Positions 9,653 through 21,515 of a DNA stretch of 64,000 nt are shown here, one piece after another. The stretch is from Mesodorylaimus sp. YZB2_4 (lineage: Eukaryota; Nematoda; Enoplea; Dorylaimida; Dorylaimidae): the NCBI GenBank assembly GCA_030248295.1, contig JASANH010000230.1, positions 124,001 to 188,000 on the forward strand. Reading direction: 5' to 3'. The position numbers were made by a program, and so were the translations under genes. The first letter of the stretch is position 1. Every line of letters begins with the position of its first letter. The notes below the pieces were generated by a model. It saw nothing but the letters and a program-made list of their open reading frames with translations, did no database searches and was not told the origin of the DNA.

Positions 9653-12600
9653 ATGTCTTTCAAGAGTATTTTTGTTCTGGCATTGGAGTTTTTATGGATA
9701 TTTGAATTTGGTAAGATCTGAAAAAGCTTTTTTGATTTCTAGAAGTGCCATTTTTTGTGTCCAAAGGCTTATGACTCTTCCAAATTCGCCGTCCCTCGTA
9801 TATACTGTAATCCTTTGGTGATCTTGACATCTGTGCAGCTCTCTGGCCACTTACTCTCTTCCCGTGTTGAAGGGTCTACACCCCACAAGTACATGTTTAT
9901 AACAGAGAGGTATATAAGATCAGCGAAACGTGGCTGATTCGATTCAGGTGTTTCGATCACCAAGCCATCACTAATCATCATCAGACCTAAACAATTTAGG
10001 ACTCGGCCCTGGAGGGGGCACAGCCGCAGTGATTACGCATAACCAGAAAAATCATCAGAAACGCTTAGCAAATGTGCTTAGATTATAGATGAGGCGCCTT
10101 GCGATTCTTACAACACTAAAAAGCTGGAAGCAAATTCCCCAGAAAAGTTTTTGGGGCTCGCCTTACCCGTAGCCAATCTTCCTGATTAGCATAAGGTAAA
10201 TTATTCATGTTCATGTTCATGTTCATATTTTACCACATCACCAAACGCTTATGCGCACTCGAGGGTGAAGGGACACATTTTACACGAAATGATTTAGCTG
10301 TGGCTCTTAACTCACCGCCTAATTTTTTCAAATTTATTATCTCTTCCTCTTTTTGAAAAAACAATTCACAGTTTTTGGCAACTAGAACTTTTAAATTTCC
10401 CGCGGGCGTCGCTAACGCACTTTATAGCACGTTAGCCTTCTTTTGCTTGCTTTACGCGGTGACAGTAACGATCATTGTGGTGTATCCCTTTGAAATTTTT
10501 TAAAAACTGAAATTTTGTCCCCAATCAATTTTTATGATCAGAGGGTCTCAATAATTTTTGATTCATGGCGTGAATTTTTTATTTTTTTTCTTGATTCAAA
10601 CTGTTGGACCAGGAAGATTGGAGAACCCTTGACCAGCAAAATTTCTTGTCGCGTCCATAGAGCGATAGTGAGTGATGGACTTGACAGTTCCATAATCTTA
10701 CTTTTTATCAAGATGCTGTGCACCATGTGTCCAATCCTCAAATTGAAACTTAAAGGCGGGAAAATTTTCAAATATAGTTGCACTTTAACCAGACGAGTAA
10801 TGAAGTTGCAGGAACCAGTACTAATAAGTTTTAGCTTCTGTGTGTTTATACCTTTCCGCACCTGCAAATAAACCTTTTAGCAGTTTCCTCCTTGAGCTAG
10901 AATTTTAAAAACTGTTTTTTCCCAAAAAATATCAGCCATTCTTAGATTTTTCAAGTCTATATTCACGATAATTTCAGGCTCGTGTCTCCAGTGTTTCACT
11001 TGCAACCAACGAGCCCGTGATGCGACCACCTGTCTGACCCAAGTTATCGAAGACTGCTCGCTGATTTACCCTCAAAAACAATCGATATGTATGAAAAGCG
11101 TTCAAAGATCGTTTGATGGTATGCATGCGCCCATGATATCTTGGTTCCTACCAGTCATGCAGCAGTTTTTCAGGCCAGTCACCTTGGGTATTCTCGCAAT
11201 GCTACGCTCTTGGGATGCCAACTGATCCACTCTTAAATCAATGCGAATTGAAAGAAGTTCGTGGGCGAAGTCAAATTTTGCTTTACACTTTAGAAATATG
11301 TACTTGCACCCAAAATTTATGTAATGGTGGCCCAGCCATTTTCCCTCAGCCACCATTGATACCAGTACAACCACTACTTCCTCAACCGCCCGTCTTTCCT
11401 CTTGTGCCCGTCCTCCAACCGGGACTTGCAGTCAGTAAGGACTATTTGATGACGCTCGGCAGACATTTTTGACGCAAGGCTTCTTGGTTTTAGCAACTGG
11501 ATTGCAGTGTTACAAATGTAATCAAAGGTATCAAAACACAGTGCTCTGTCGAAATCCCACCATTGAATTCTGTGATCTGGCTTTGCCTGGACTAGCGGCT
11601 GTTTGTGGGAGAAGGGTTCAAATGTTTGCGAATGGTAAGAGGGAATGTTTGGATAAAAGGGGCGAAGAAGCTCTGTGAGCTGCCCGTATCCCATAAAAAC
11701 CGCCGATAAATCCATTTTAGGGGACCCACCGTGGGTGCTGGCCCAATGCGAGCCCAGAGCAGGCGCAATCGCAGTGGCTGCATCTCCCAGTGGTATCCCA
11801 TCCAGCCCGGATTCCTGCAACACTGTGAATGGGCGATACGAGAACGGACGATATGACTCAATCGAAACATGCATCTGTTCTTCATCACTGTGCAACAACG
11901 TGGTAATCCCAGCTGCGCCTGTGGTCCAACCGCCAATACAGATAACTCCACCGATGCCCGGTGGTAAGTAGACGGACTCTGGCGCGGAAAATGCTGGACT
12001 GACGACTTGTCTTTCTAGGCGTTAATCGATTACACTGTTATAAATGCAGTGAACGACTTGTGGGTAGAAGCACATGCTCCAACCGAACTGTGGAAGACTG
12101 CAACCTGGCCTACCCCAATCAGCCAGTGGCGTGCGTTCGGAGTGTGCAGACGTTTTCTGATGGTAAGCACTCTTGGTGGCTACTCCCTTGTTCCGTTCGA
12201 GCATACGCATGGTACACACAACTATACAGTGGTATACATAACACACAACAATAAGGATAGTGTGAGAAAAATTGCTGTGAAAAAAGGAATAGGCTAACAT
12301 GAAAGTTCATCTATCGTCTTCCGATGTTCCCTAGCCCCATAGCAAAACTTTAGTGTTTGCGGCCTGCACTAATACGATGTCGCCCCAACGCTTACATCAC
12401 AGTTGGTGGCAGCCTGATTTTGAGACCATCATCAATGAATGGCTCTGCTCCGTATTCATATCAGTATCGATAATCCTCAAGGGGCTGATGCGATGGGGGC
12501 CCACAATCTCAACCTCCCATCATTGGTATATGCCTGTACTACAGTTCCGATTTGTCCTTCTTTTTAGGCCAGGCGCCATGGGTAGTCGAACGATGTCAAG

Positions 12601-12773
12601 TGCGGGCTTTATTTCCAGATGTCAGACCAAACGAGTGTTGGTCTCAGCCATTGACTGGCGGCATTGGCGTGAATGGGACTGATTACTTGGTCTTCTGCAC
12701 TTGTATCAGCGATCTATGTAACACCGAAGCTATCATGAGTACATTACTGTCCCAATCGACAACTGGTGGCTAA
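9653..12773 (+). CDS. Secreted protein with three Ly6/uPAR-type modules (seven exons)
   Basis: Proposed exons: 9653-9710, 10978-11118, 11174-11434, 11494-11634, 11721-11963, 12019-12162 and 12568-12773. All junctions have GT-AG ends and all are in phase 1, giving 397 residues. Exon 1 encodes a signal peptide (MSFKSIFVLALEFLW). Each later exon pair encodes one three-finger module: the first half has CLQCFTCN / CYKCN / CYKC, the second half has a (Q/D)xPWV start and a closing CxC....LCN. Pro-rich linkers separate the modules. Ly6/uPAR domains are small disulfide-bonded folds used in secreted or GPI-linked proteins. No strong GPI tail is visible, so the product is probably secreted. Intron 1 (1.27 kb) holds a SINE. 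The ligand is unknown. Confidence 0.8.
10203..10310 (-). mobile_element. tRNA-derived SINE, subfamily 2, 5'-truncated
   Basis: Located in intron 1 of the Ly6-type gene. It matches the 3' body of the copy at 19693-19859 almost exactly, including CCCTCGAGTGCGCATAAGCG and GGTGATGTGGTAAAA, but lacks the tRNA-like head. On its own strand it ends in several ATGAAC repeats, the kind of short tandem tail seen on SINEs mobilised by non-L1 LINEs. Confidence 0.85.
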
Positions 12774-13397
12774 GGATAAAGTGATAAAGCTTAGGAAGAT
12801 ATCTTATACAGCTAGGAGTAGAGCTTATATAGCACTGCGAAGTAGTAGCTTTTTATAAGCTAGATGTACGTAGCCATGGCCTTGCCGTCGTCGCCGTCAA
12901 ATATGTGTATGTTCTGATGATAAGCAGCTTGCGCTTTGCAGCTTTATTAAAAGCTTAAACACGCTTTTCATAGCCGTGCTCCTTCGAATTTACGTACTTT
13001 GGTGGTCAAAAAACCTTTTTCATGACGTTTATCTAATAAGTTCAGTTGTTTGCTCTTCTCAGCAGATCGTATCATCCCGGTTCATTGAACAAGCAACTTT
13101 GTTTTGTCCTTCGGCCGCTTATCAGTCGATTTTACGCACTGCTTTGCCGTTTTGCCCTCTCAACAGAGTAAACTGAGCAAATAGCGTTATTGAACGCTTC
13201 TGCCTAAGAACTGATAAGCGTGGCAGCCCCGTTCTGCGTAAATGTAATCCTACTTCCCACGAATGTCGTAGTTTCGCGACCGAAATTCAATTATCATGGG
13301 TCCCAAACTTGGATTTTCCACCTAACATTACTATCATTCATCGAAATAGCGTAGGTAGGCAAACGGTGGATACGATGTATATGAGGGGGCGAGTGAG
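12774..13397. other. Intergenic spacer
   Basis: Contains the 3' flank of the Ly6-type gene and the distal promoter of the next gene. No additional coding sequence or repeat is evident. Confidence 0.5.
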
Positions 13398-13404
13398 TAT
13401 AAAT
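13398..13404 (+). promoter_or_regulatory. TATA box of the small two-exon gene
   Basis: TATAAAT lies about 90 bp upstream of the ATG at 13495, a plausible core promoter with a 5' UTR of about 60 nt. Confidence 0.5.
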
Positions 13405-13494
13405 TGAGAGCGGATGCAAGAGGAAGTATGCACTTGCATCCGATCATCCAGTTGCGATCACCTCGTCTCGACTGCAAAACATCGACATTCGACA

Positions 13495-13837
13495 ATGGCA
13501 TCTTCTTCACGATCCATCATCACAGGACTGCTTGGTATGGTGGGCAAAAATGCCGAAGCTGAACAGTTTCTTCAAGTAAGTTTCGAAACAGTTGTCCCAA
13601 ACTGCCCAAAATAATCATTTTCCGTTTCAGTCTTACATGAAGAAATATATCTCTCAAGCGCAACCAGTTCGCAAATTCGACACCAGTGCGCGTACACTTG
13701 AACCAGAGAGGATTGCGGCCATGCGAAAAAGGTTGCTGTGCACATTTGCCAGTCAGCCTGAGAAACAAAGATGGGCGAGGGCGGGAGTGAACAAGGCCAT
13801 AAGAATACTCCCTGTGCACTCCGAATTCGATATGTGA
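13495..13837 (+). CDS. Small basic protein of 95 aa, two exons, function unknown
   Basis: Exon 1 is 13495-13575 (27 codons) and exon 2 is 13631-13837. The 55-nt intron has a strong GTAAGT donor and a TTTCAG acceptor, and the frame runs straight through in phase 0. The product starts MASSSRSIITGLLGMVGKNA and is rich in Arg, Lys and Ala, with AAMRKRLLCTF and KQRWARAGVNK segments in the second half. There is no convincing signal peptide or membrane helix. The TATA box and clean splice sites make it a likely real gene, but I do not recognise the family. Confidence 0.65.
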
Positions 13838-15224
13838 GGATTGCGGATTATTGTGTACCAGTGCATATTGATATACAAAGTGGGATACATTATGTTTGTG
13901 AAAACTGCTAGTTTTTTATGCTGTATGTTATGCTGACCCTAAAAGCTTTTGAGAAAATCATCCAGCTCCATCCTGTTTGCCAAGGACCTTTCGCAGCCGA
14001 CTTGTTTTTTGAGCATTTTCAGACCTCAGAAGTCAGTTCAACTCTTTATTAGACCTTCCAAAGAGTATCACGCAGGTGGCGGCAATCGGGGAGTCCGTGG
14101 GTGAGAGCCACGCTACTGGCTGAGCGGTTTATCACCCTTGGAGCCCTCGAGTTGGAGACAGATTTTGAAGGAGTTATCCTTGAGTTAGAGGGATTTCGGA
14201 GGATGCGCTGTCGGAAAGATAACTCTGACTGGAACACAAGTCTTTACGACTATACCTGCGGCTTTAACATAGTCGCGACGTTGACGTCCCCCCCCCCGCT
14301 AGGGGAGATTAATTGCCTCCCTCTTGCCCTTATCCGCTAGCCGTGGGTTACACAATGTCGTCTCCATACCGATCGTCATCCCAACATCTGACCAGGCTGG
14401 GTATCATGACCATCGATTTTGTTTTGTGACTAGAATGGAATGGAAGGCGAGGGGGTGCAGTAGTTCTGGTCGTTCCAGGGGCGAGCCAATTTTCATCCTT
14501 ATTCCCGCGGGCTTGTTCGCTGGCCTATCTTGTTCGAATAGGGGCTATTTGGAATGCGTATCAGGCAATTAACGCGATTCGCTACTCCGCGATGGCGGCG
14601 GTTATCTTGCGAGGACAGGACCCAGTCTAAGCCCCGTCGAGGGGACCCGCATTTGAGAGCCTTGCTCCCCCTAAGACCCGGCAAGGATGAAGGATGAGTT
14701 ACTAACCGCAAGCCACAGAGATTCACACACCGCTTTCTCAGACGGCAAGATTTTGGGCCAGGCCGACTGAAATCCAAGGTTCTCCCTTGGCAAATCTAGG
14801 GCTGACTAAAGGATGACCATGGACTATGCCTTTTGCTAGACCAGTTTCCAGCACTGCAGCACAAGGTGACAGATGCCTATGACCGATACGCCATCAAGGC
14901 GGCTTGCCCTTGTCGCTTGGGCTCGTGGCCCAGGTTCAATCTTTGGTTTTTAGACCAAACCCTCGCTTAACTTGCATGCCAGATCGTGGATTACTCACCA
15001 CGACCATCGAGGTCCCGAGTGGCGAGATGGAAACCAAAGGAGGAGACAATGCTTCCCATCAACAACGACAGAAGATAGCGAACGCCATCGCCTGGGGAAG
15101 CTGATATCCTGTCTAAGATGCCTTCAAGCAGAGGCAGAGGTGAAATTTACGGCCACAATTAGAGAAATTTCGGAACTCGAGCTATGCCACTTTTCATAAC
15201 GCGCAGCCTCTAAAGTAAAATGCT
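13838..15224. other. Intergenic, probable old repeats
   Basis: GC-richer sequence with a poly-C run near 14289-14298 and many short conflicting frames. Its composition resembles the other repeat-rich parts of the window, but I could not pair it with another copy. No gene is supported. Confidence 0.4.
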
Positions 15225-15365
15225 CATGTTTCACCACATCACAAACGCAGGTATGCTCACTTAAAGGTGAAGAAACACATTCGCTACATGATTTACAGGG
15301 CTGCGAGTAAAACACTTTGCCCGTAACTGCGCACCTAGCAGTCTAGGCGAAGGCAATGAGCCATG
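15225..15365 (-). mobile_element. tRNA-derived SINE, subfamily 2, old copy
   Basis: A diverged relative of the copy at 19693-19859. On the minus strand the segments AGGTGCGCAGTTACGGGC, TAAATCATG and GTGATGTGGT appear in the same order and spacing, with many substitutions. The A-box half of the tRNA head is decayed. Confidence 0.7.
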
Positions 15366-15814
15366 ATCATGACCAGGTTGACCCTGGCAATGAGCCCAGC
15401 CTGTGATGAATCACCGACCCTTTGGTCAATGATTCTCACTCTTCCTGCGGCTGTCCAGAATGGTTGGTCGAGGTCCTGTCGACCCTCCCTTTGAGGTCTC
15501 AAAAACTGCAAAAACAACACTCCCAACGTATCTTTACTCCAGTCAAGCTTTTTCATCCAATGCAGCCAAAGATTCACTCCCTCAAAAACACAACTCGTTA
15601 AACAAAGATCTCAATCTAGTTTTTTAATAACACCTAAGGAAAACAATAAAATTCATCGAAGCAGCAAATTTCAGCTTTGAGGCAGGCCCGAGGTAAGCAC
15701 ACGGTAGGATAAAGCTACTAGTAATTTTCTGTCACATGAGGCATTAGGCATTGGTGGATCCACTGGGATCAGCCAGTCAGGACGAAATGCCCGATAATTC
15801 CAAATTGAACTAGC

Positions 15815-17317
15815 TCAGAATGTTGACTCTTCCAAAATCTTTAGAATGGCTACTGATGGGCTGATGGGCGATACTTCCTGTCCTTCAGGTGCCAGCACAC
15901 ATTTGCACGTAACTGGCACTTCGATGTATCGGAATGTCAATCCAGTTGTTCGACTGAATACGGCTATGGCGTGGTGTCGATAAAATTGAACACAGCGCGG
16001 TGTTTGAGTTGCATCCACTGCTTGCACACCAGTGCACGGGGCTTGCGTCCTGGAATCATCAACCTACACAGCACTCTTCTAGCAATGCCGGGGGTGGTCA
16101 CATACTTTGCACACGTCTCAGTGTAGAAACTGACTCGTTGAGGGAATTCGGGTGTGGATGCCACTTGCTCCCATCCATCGTTCTCCTTGATGTGTGAGAA
16201 TGGCGGGGTCATATCTTCAGTGACACAACATACACTACTGCAGTCAACATGGGGGTCCATCGGCCCATTGCCGACACCAGATGCATTGTAACTGGTGATA
16301 CTATCGTTGAGCAAAAGGTCTCGCTTTAGACGATGCAATATTTGGGGATCTGTGTCTGTTTCATTCGCGTTTAGGACAAGCCTTCGTTTCATACTCGCCA
16401 GATCCACACTCGACAATCGGTAGGTCTGGAAATGCTTGAGCACACGAGCATTGGATGATACGAATCGATTAATTTGTCTTCTGAAGAAAAATCTTCAGTG
16501 ATTTTTACCAGACTAATAAAATTTTTAATGCAAAACACAAGGCTAACAGAAATACACAAAAGTACAGTCATAAAATAGGGGTCTTGTGGAATATGGGATT
16601 ATCCTGGCTTGTGGAGTGGTGCTTGGTCCTGTGTGTCTCGAATACTCAGTGCCTTTACACCCAAGAGACTGTGTTCAAGTTTTACACGACATTATATAGT
16701 CGCGGGCACATCTATTACTATAATACCTACCCAAACATTCACGCAGCAGTGAGCAGAATGCTTAGAATGCTTATTAAAGTACTGTAAGGCTGCTTGCACT
16801 TGTCAAGCCTTAATCGAAGCACTCTAACGTGGTCACAGCTGTCCGAGCTGCCCACCCAGTCCTACTTGTCTATTTGCTGTTCCAAATTTTGCAACTGTTA
16901 TGTTGATAGTGACGGACAGCGTGCACGACTCATGGACACAAATCAGGTGCCCTTTCAGTAAATGGTATGAGTGGGCGGGCTAATATACTTTCCAGGGTCA
17001 TCAATAGACACTGGTGCCAAATGTCTGTCTGTCTGCCACGGCCTGTCATCACTTTCTATTGACCTAACCTAGCGGGGGCCTTGGATGTGTTATAAACAAT
17101 AGAGTACTACTCTGCTGATCCAACAGCAAAGCGCAATTTCTTACCTGTTTTCGTTATCGCTGTACATCCCAGTAAAACAAAAAGTCTTATTCTCCGTTTC
17201 ACATTCTTCCAATGTCTGAATTTTCCAAACCGGATTTCTGACGTTATTATTTGCAGCTGGGCGGCATTGCGAGTACGTCATCAAACTCAAGGAAATGAGC
17301 ACTGCTAAGGCCATCAT
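15815..17317 (-). CDS. Spaetzle-like cystine-knot cytokine precursor (three exons)
   Basis: Proposed exons on the minus strand: 17317-17145, 16480-16106 and 16049-15815. GT-AG junctions and phases (2, 2) give a 260-residue protein. Exon 1 has a signal peptide (MMALAVLISLSLMTYSQC) and the ECETENKTFC segment typical of spaetzle prodomains. Exon 2 holds the prodomain with a basic site (HRLKRD) and the start of the knot. The last exon completes it with PCTG, CVQFYRHH and VPVTCKCVL, matching the CxQxY...VPxxCxC pattern of spaetzle/NGF-like knots. Such proteins are secreted, cleaved, and act as dimeric ligands, classically for Toll receptors. The 56-nt second intron is needed to bring the two halves of the knot into one frame. 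No single reading frame shows the full protein. Confidence 0.8.
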
Positions 17318-17379
17318 TTTTCCGTTCAAACAATTCACAAAATCTTTGTCTCTACGATTCTTATTATCCAAGGTTTCCA

Positions 17380-17386
17380 CTTTATA
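17380..17386 (-). promoter_or_regulatory. TATA box of the spaetzle-like gene
   Basis: TATAAAG on the minus strand lies about 65 bp upstream of the Met at 17317. It argues against the farther-upstream in-frame ATG at 17422, which would lie before the TATA box. Confidence 0.55.
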
Positions 17387-18894
17387 AAGAAAACAAGCAT
17401 GATTCCGGCACAGAATGCCCACTTTGTGTGAAGGTGGGGCCCACCCACAGTATAAGACACGGACGAATGCTCACATTAGGAACCTGTTTTTTGTGAGGAA
17501 ATGGTTCCCATCTCGAGAAAACTATAACAACCTGTCGTCAGTGTAGGAAGGAGGAGGATGATAAATTTCTAAAATTATGCAAATGTGGGTGTTTTAGAGT
17601 CTCTCCGACTGCCTACGCGGCACTTGATGAGTGAGGTACCGTACACCTCTCGTGGCTGACGAGCGCGTGGCGTAACGCAAAAAAGAGCCAGGCACGCGCG
17701 ATTTGTTTGCAGAGGACGAGTTTTAGGTAGTGCGCAAAGGAGGAGTCCTGGTTTGGGCAGAAGGGATCCCCGATCAAGTGAAACAAAGAAATGCACGCGT
17801 TCAGTGAATGAGGGGTGTGAATAGACAGTCTTTTTTATACAGCACCAGTCGAAAAATTCAGATTTCTCAAAACAGCAGTGCCCCAGCGGCTATAGTCTCT
17901 GTACTGTATGTGCTCACACTGCACATACAAACACGTATCTGTATATAATATGTACTCTAATCTATGCATGCGCTTTTGATATAGCCCCATAATATACATA
18001 TAAGATCAGTACCTGAGATCATACTCGTATAGGGGTCTGAAACGCAGTAAGCGAGTTGCCACTTGTCAGAAATGCTTCATGAGGCACGATTTACATTGAC
18101 TATACGCTTCAGCCTATACTCCATGTTTTCCCTGCTAGAAAGGTCAGGTTCTTCAAGGTTGCCGTGGATATGCCGATACATTTGTTTTTTCGAGAACCAC
18201 ATTTTTTCGTTATCTCGATTTACTTGGTCTAACTCGATCGACAGCAACTGGTCATTTGCGTCAGGATTGACTTTCACGAACGTTTGTGGGTGTCAGCTAG
18301 GTGCTGCTGAAACTGGAATTCATAAACCAATGCGTTGTGATCGGTACAAGGTGTTTCAAAAATTCAGTTGTTCGACCCGCTCTCATTTCTTGGGATCGTC
18401 AAGTTTTTTTGAGTTTTATAAGTGATTCAGATATACATACTGCAGACCGGTATTTAGTTTTGGTATATAAGTCATGGTCGCAGGTCGACTGTGGTTTACT
18501 GACATAGCTTGTATCGTGGGCTCGACAGGGAGAAATCGTTCCATTCTCTCATCACTACCAAAGCTTTCATTGCAGACGCAAGACATGCGAGACCAAAGCA
18601 CGGCGCACATTCGCTAAAACACGAAACACAGTGGTCATAATTCGAGTAAGAATGGATTTCTCATCCTGGTAAATTTGCTCTTCGAGTTCTCCGTCACAAG
18701 TAGCATTTCCGTATATTTTCTTATTGAATTCGATCTTCAGTGATCGCCTTGGCGTTGAATTTTTTCAAGGCTTTTTGGACTTTCTTGAATGAGCAAACGA
18801 TGTGGTCTCCACGGGTATTAAGAGTCGTGAAAATAAATCAGATCTGAGAAGACAATCGTAAGATTTTCTTGCTGAAATTATGCCAACGATTCAA
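17387..18894. other. Intergenic, no gene seen
   Basis: AT-rich spacer. Short frames at 18063-18425 (plus) and 18077-18277 (minus) overlap each other and carry no recognisable domain. Nothing repeated was spotted. Confidence 0.45.
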
Positions 18895-20211
18895 TTAATT
18901 TCCTGGCTTTCTTCGGAGTCCTAGACTTCGCCATTGTACCAAGGACGAATCGTCGTGGTTTCGGACAAATATATATAAAAAAGCCTCGACTATCGACTTT
19001 CTGAGAGAAATATTGCTCTCAAAATTTTCTTGGCGCTTGCACTTCCAAAAGCAGACCATTAATTTTTGCTTGGTTAGTCCACCCGCAATTCGAAAATTGA
19101 CCGTATTTAAAAGAAAAACGCAAGTCACGTATATTGTTTAGAATACAAAAAGCAAATATGGCAGTCAGTGTCACTAAAGCAAACGACAAGCGGTACAAGT
19201 TCCTGGTACACCAGCAAGGAGAATGCATCGATCAATTGCGCCTTCAATGGGCTTGAGAAAACAATACTTCCATATGAACGAAGTGATCGCAGTAACAAAA
19301 ATTTACACAGATTCGGTACATTTTCGACATAGAAAGCCCTTGCATCCATTGAAACGAGTGAAGGGGAGGCCCATGAGAGTAATACTCGTTCAATGCTGCT
19401 TCCCATTCCGGACTCGAAGAGTCTGGATGTTCAGACGATCCCAAAATGACGCAGATTGGGGCGACTCTTCATCACCAGTTCGAAACATTCAGCGCTGCAG
19501 TTGACATCGAGGCCTTCCAGCTGATCGTGAAAGAAAACCGCGAAGCGAAAATCTTGAAACTCGCTCTCCGTTCTAATCGCCATAAAATAATGATTCCAGT
19601 CGACGCAATCGGAGAGCATCAGCCATTATTTGGCTGAAGTGCCTGCTGGCTTTGAATGACTGATCCATGACCACAGTCAGCTCGCGGAGGCTAACCCACC
19701 GGCCTCGTGGCCTGGTGGGTTAGGCGTCTGCCTCTCACGCCAGGTGCGCAGTTACGGGCGAGTGTTCGACTCGCGAGCCGGTAAATCATTTCGTGTAAAA
19801 TGTGTCCCTTCACCCTCGAGTGCGCATAAGCGTTTGGTGATGTGGTAAAACATGAACATGAGGCTCCCGAAGACAAAGTCCAACATCTTCTTGGCTCGAT
19901 CGCGCACGGTGTCGTAGTATCGGGGAGGCATGTACCTTCGCTAATTGTATGTGATCGCCCGCAGACGCCCCACAAACGATGGCATCAGATTCGACAGCTG
20001 CTTCACAGTCATACGGCGATGCTTGGGATCAGTCGCATCGAAATGAGTCCGTGCACGGAATGAACCAAGTTAGAGAACTCGTGGAACCAGCGGAGCGACT
20101 GACGCGTGCAATGCGGACTCGTTCGTGAAATGGCAGATAGTGCGCGATTTCGAAGCAGATATCGCTCGGCACTTGACTGAAATCCATGACAACGCTTTCG
20201 TCAGATTGCAA
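18895..20211 (-). pseudogene. F-box/LRR-type protein, decayed, split by a SINE
   Basis: Minus-strand remnants read in order. At 20211-20095 there is an F-box-like start (VPSDICFEIAHYLPF, RIARVSR). A frame change follows to RWFHEFSNLVHS, then another to MTVKQLSNLMPSFVG, then AKKMLDFVFGSL. After the SINE at 19693-19859 comes RELTVVMDQSF and LRLRRLESLF, which look like leucine-rich-repeat strands. Further shifted pieces run down to about 18895. F-box proteins recruit substrates to SCF ubiquitin ligases. At least three frame changes and the SINE interruption indicate a pseudogene, unless several are sequence errors. Removing the SINE and one target copy rejoins the frame exactly at GSL-REL. Confidence 0.65.
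19693..19859 (+). mobile_element. tRNA-derived SINE, subfamily 2, full length, inserted in the F-box pseudogene
   Basis: Has a tRNA-like head (GTGGCCTGGTGGGTTAGGCG and the B-box-like GTGTTCGACTCG), a body containing CTTCACCCTCGAGTGCGC and GGTGATGTGGTAAAA, and a short ACATGA tail. It is flanked by GAGGCT at 19687-19692 and 19860-19865. The flanking coding frame is restored when one copy and the element are removed. The 167-bp length equals that of the subfamily 1 copy at 7616-7781. Confidence 0.88.
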
Positions 20212-21515
20212 CCATTCTCAGTAACACAAGTTGCATACCGCATGGTGCATAGGTTGGGTCAACTTTACAATGCTGATGGAAATTTTTCTCTTCGGTTGTT
20301 GCTGAAATATGCTGCATGCAGTACGCAGTGTAATCAGTAGGCGTATTTAGCCTGTGGGGAACGTCGTGTATTTGGTTGCCTCCTGGCAGACTTATGCTGT
20401 ACACGAAGCTGCGAGTATTGGTTCTCCTTCGTTCTTCTGTCGATACACTGATCCACGATTAGCAGAATTTTACTGTCAAAGCAGCAATAGAGAGTATATT
20501 CAACCTGGAGCGGCAACACGGGTATTGACACCAGAACCATGAAAATGACCCTCTTAATAAAACGATGGGGACTCCTCTCTTCCATCATGGACCCGCTGGG
20601 CCGCCCTCACGCCTGGCGATACGGTCTCCCTCTCAGCATACCCGGGACCTGCCATCTCCAGTGTTGCTGGTGGGGTCTAGGAACTGAACTGGTAGTGGGC
20701 ATGTCAGGATTCGAGGAGTGCAATGTCCTCATCGTCGATCCCGCCCAGGGGAGGATGCGGGATCTCGTACAACCCAGGGGCCGAGTGGTAGCGATAAAGC
20801 GTCACTGGGCAGAGGTGGTTTCAGTCCATCCCACTCGGAGGTCACTCCTGCAAGTATGAGCGTCGCAGATGCGTCGTCAGCAATTCGTCTTACCGAGACT
20901 CGTGCATTCAGAACATTCCGCCACCAACTCCCTGTTTCAGCTTCAGTATTTATTTGCATACTATTCGTTGGTAAAGACTTTGATCCACTAGGTTCCGAGC
21001 CCAGGACCTTCAGCACGCAGGTCGAAAATCATACACTTCGACCACAAGGGTCATACAAATATTACGTTTATCACAGGAGGTTCAAGTTTGAGGTGCAGAA
21101 ATAATGCATGGGACGGCCATCTAGCAATACTTTACGATGTGTATTCATTCAGTCCCAATAAAAGGCGCCTGACCACGTTCCAAGTAAAAAGCGAGATTAT
21201 TGCATGCAGGCACTTCTAGAACCATCTTTTTCGCCCTACTGTCAATGAGCGTAATCTCTGTCAACATCGATTTCATTTTAGCGATTGGCGATAAAATTGT
21301 CCTGTGCAGTCTGAAATGATCGATGCATGTCCAGCCCGTCATACTTTCCCGAAGCATACAGGTATAAATGTTTCACGCGATAGCCTTTGTCAAGTCAATT
21401 TCTGGGCTAAGCATACATCAGTTCACAGCATCTGTTCTGAATCTTGGTTATCTCCTTATTCCGCATTCCTGCTCACTCCTGTACAGTAAGCACTGCCTTT
21501 TCATCCGTTTTTTCT
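20212..21515. other. Intergenic, no gene seen
   Basis: Contains a GC-rich stretch at about 20580-20860 with overlapping open frames on both strands. Its composition resembles repeats elsewhere in the window, but no matching copy was identified. The rest is AT-rich with nothing supported. Confidence 0.4.

Noticed and set aside
10515..10871. 118-codon plus frame and its 109-codon antisense
   Set aside because: Lies in intron 1 of the Ly6-type gene. Both strands are open by AT-rich chance and no domain is visible.
17145..17422. Longer start for the spaetzle-like gene at 17422
   Set aside because: That ATG lies upstream of the TATA box and would bury the signal peptide.
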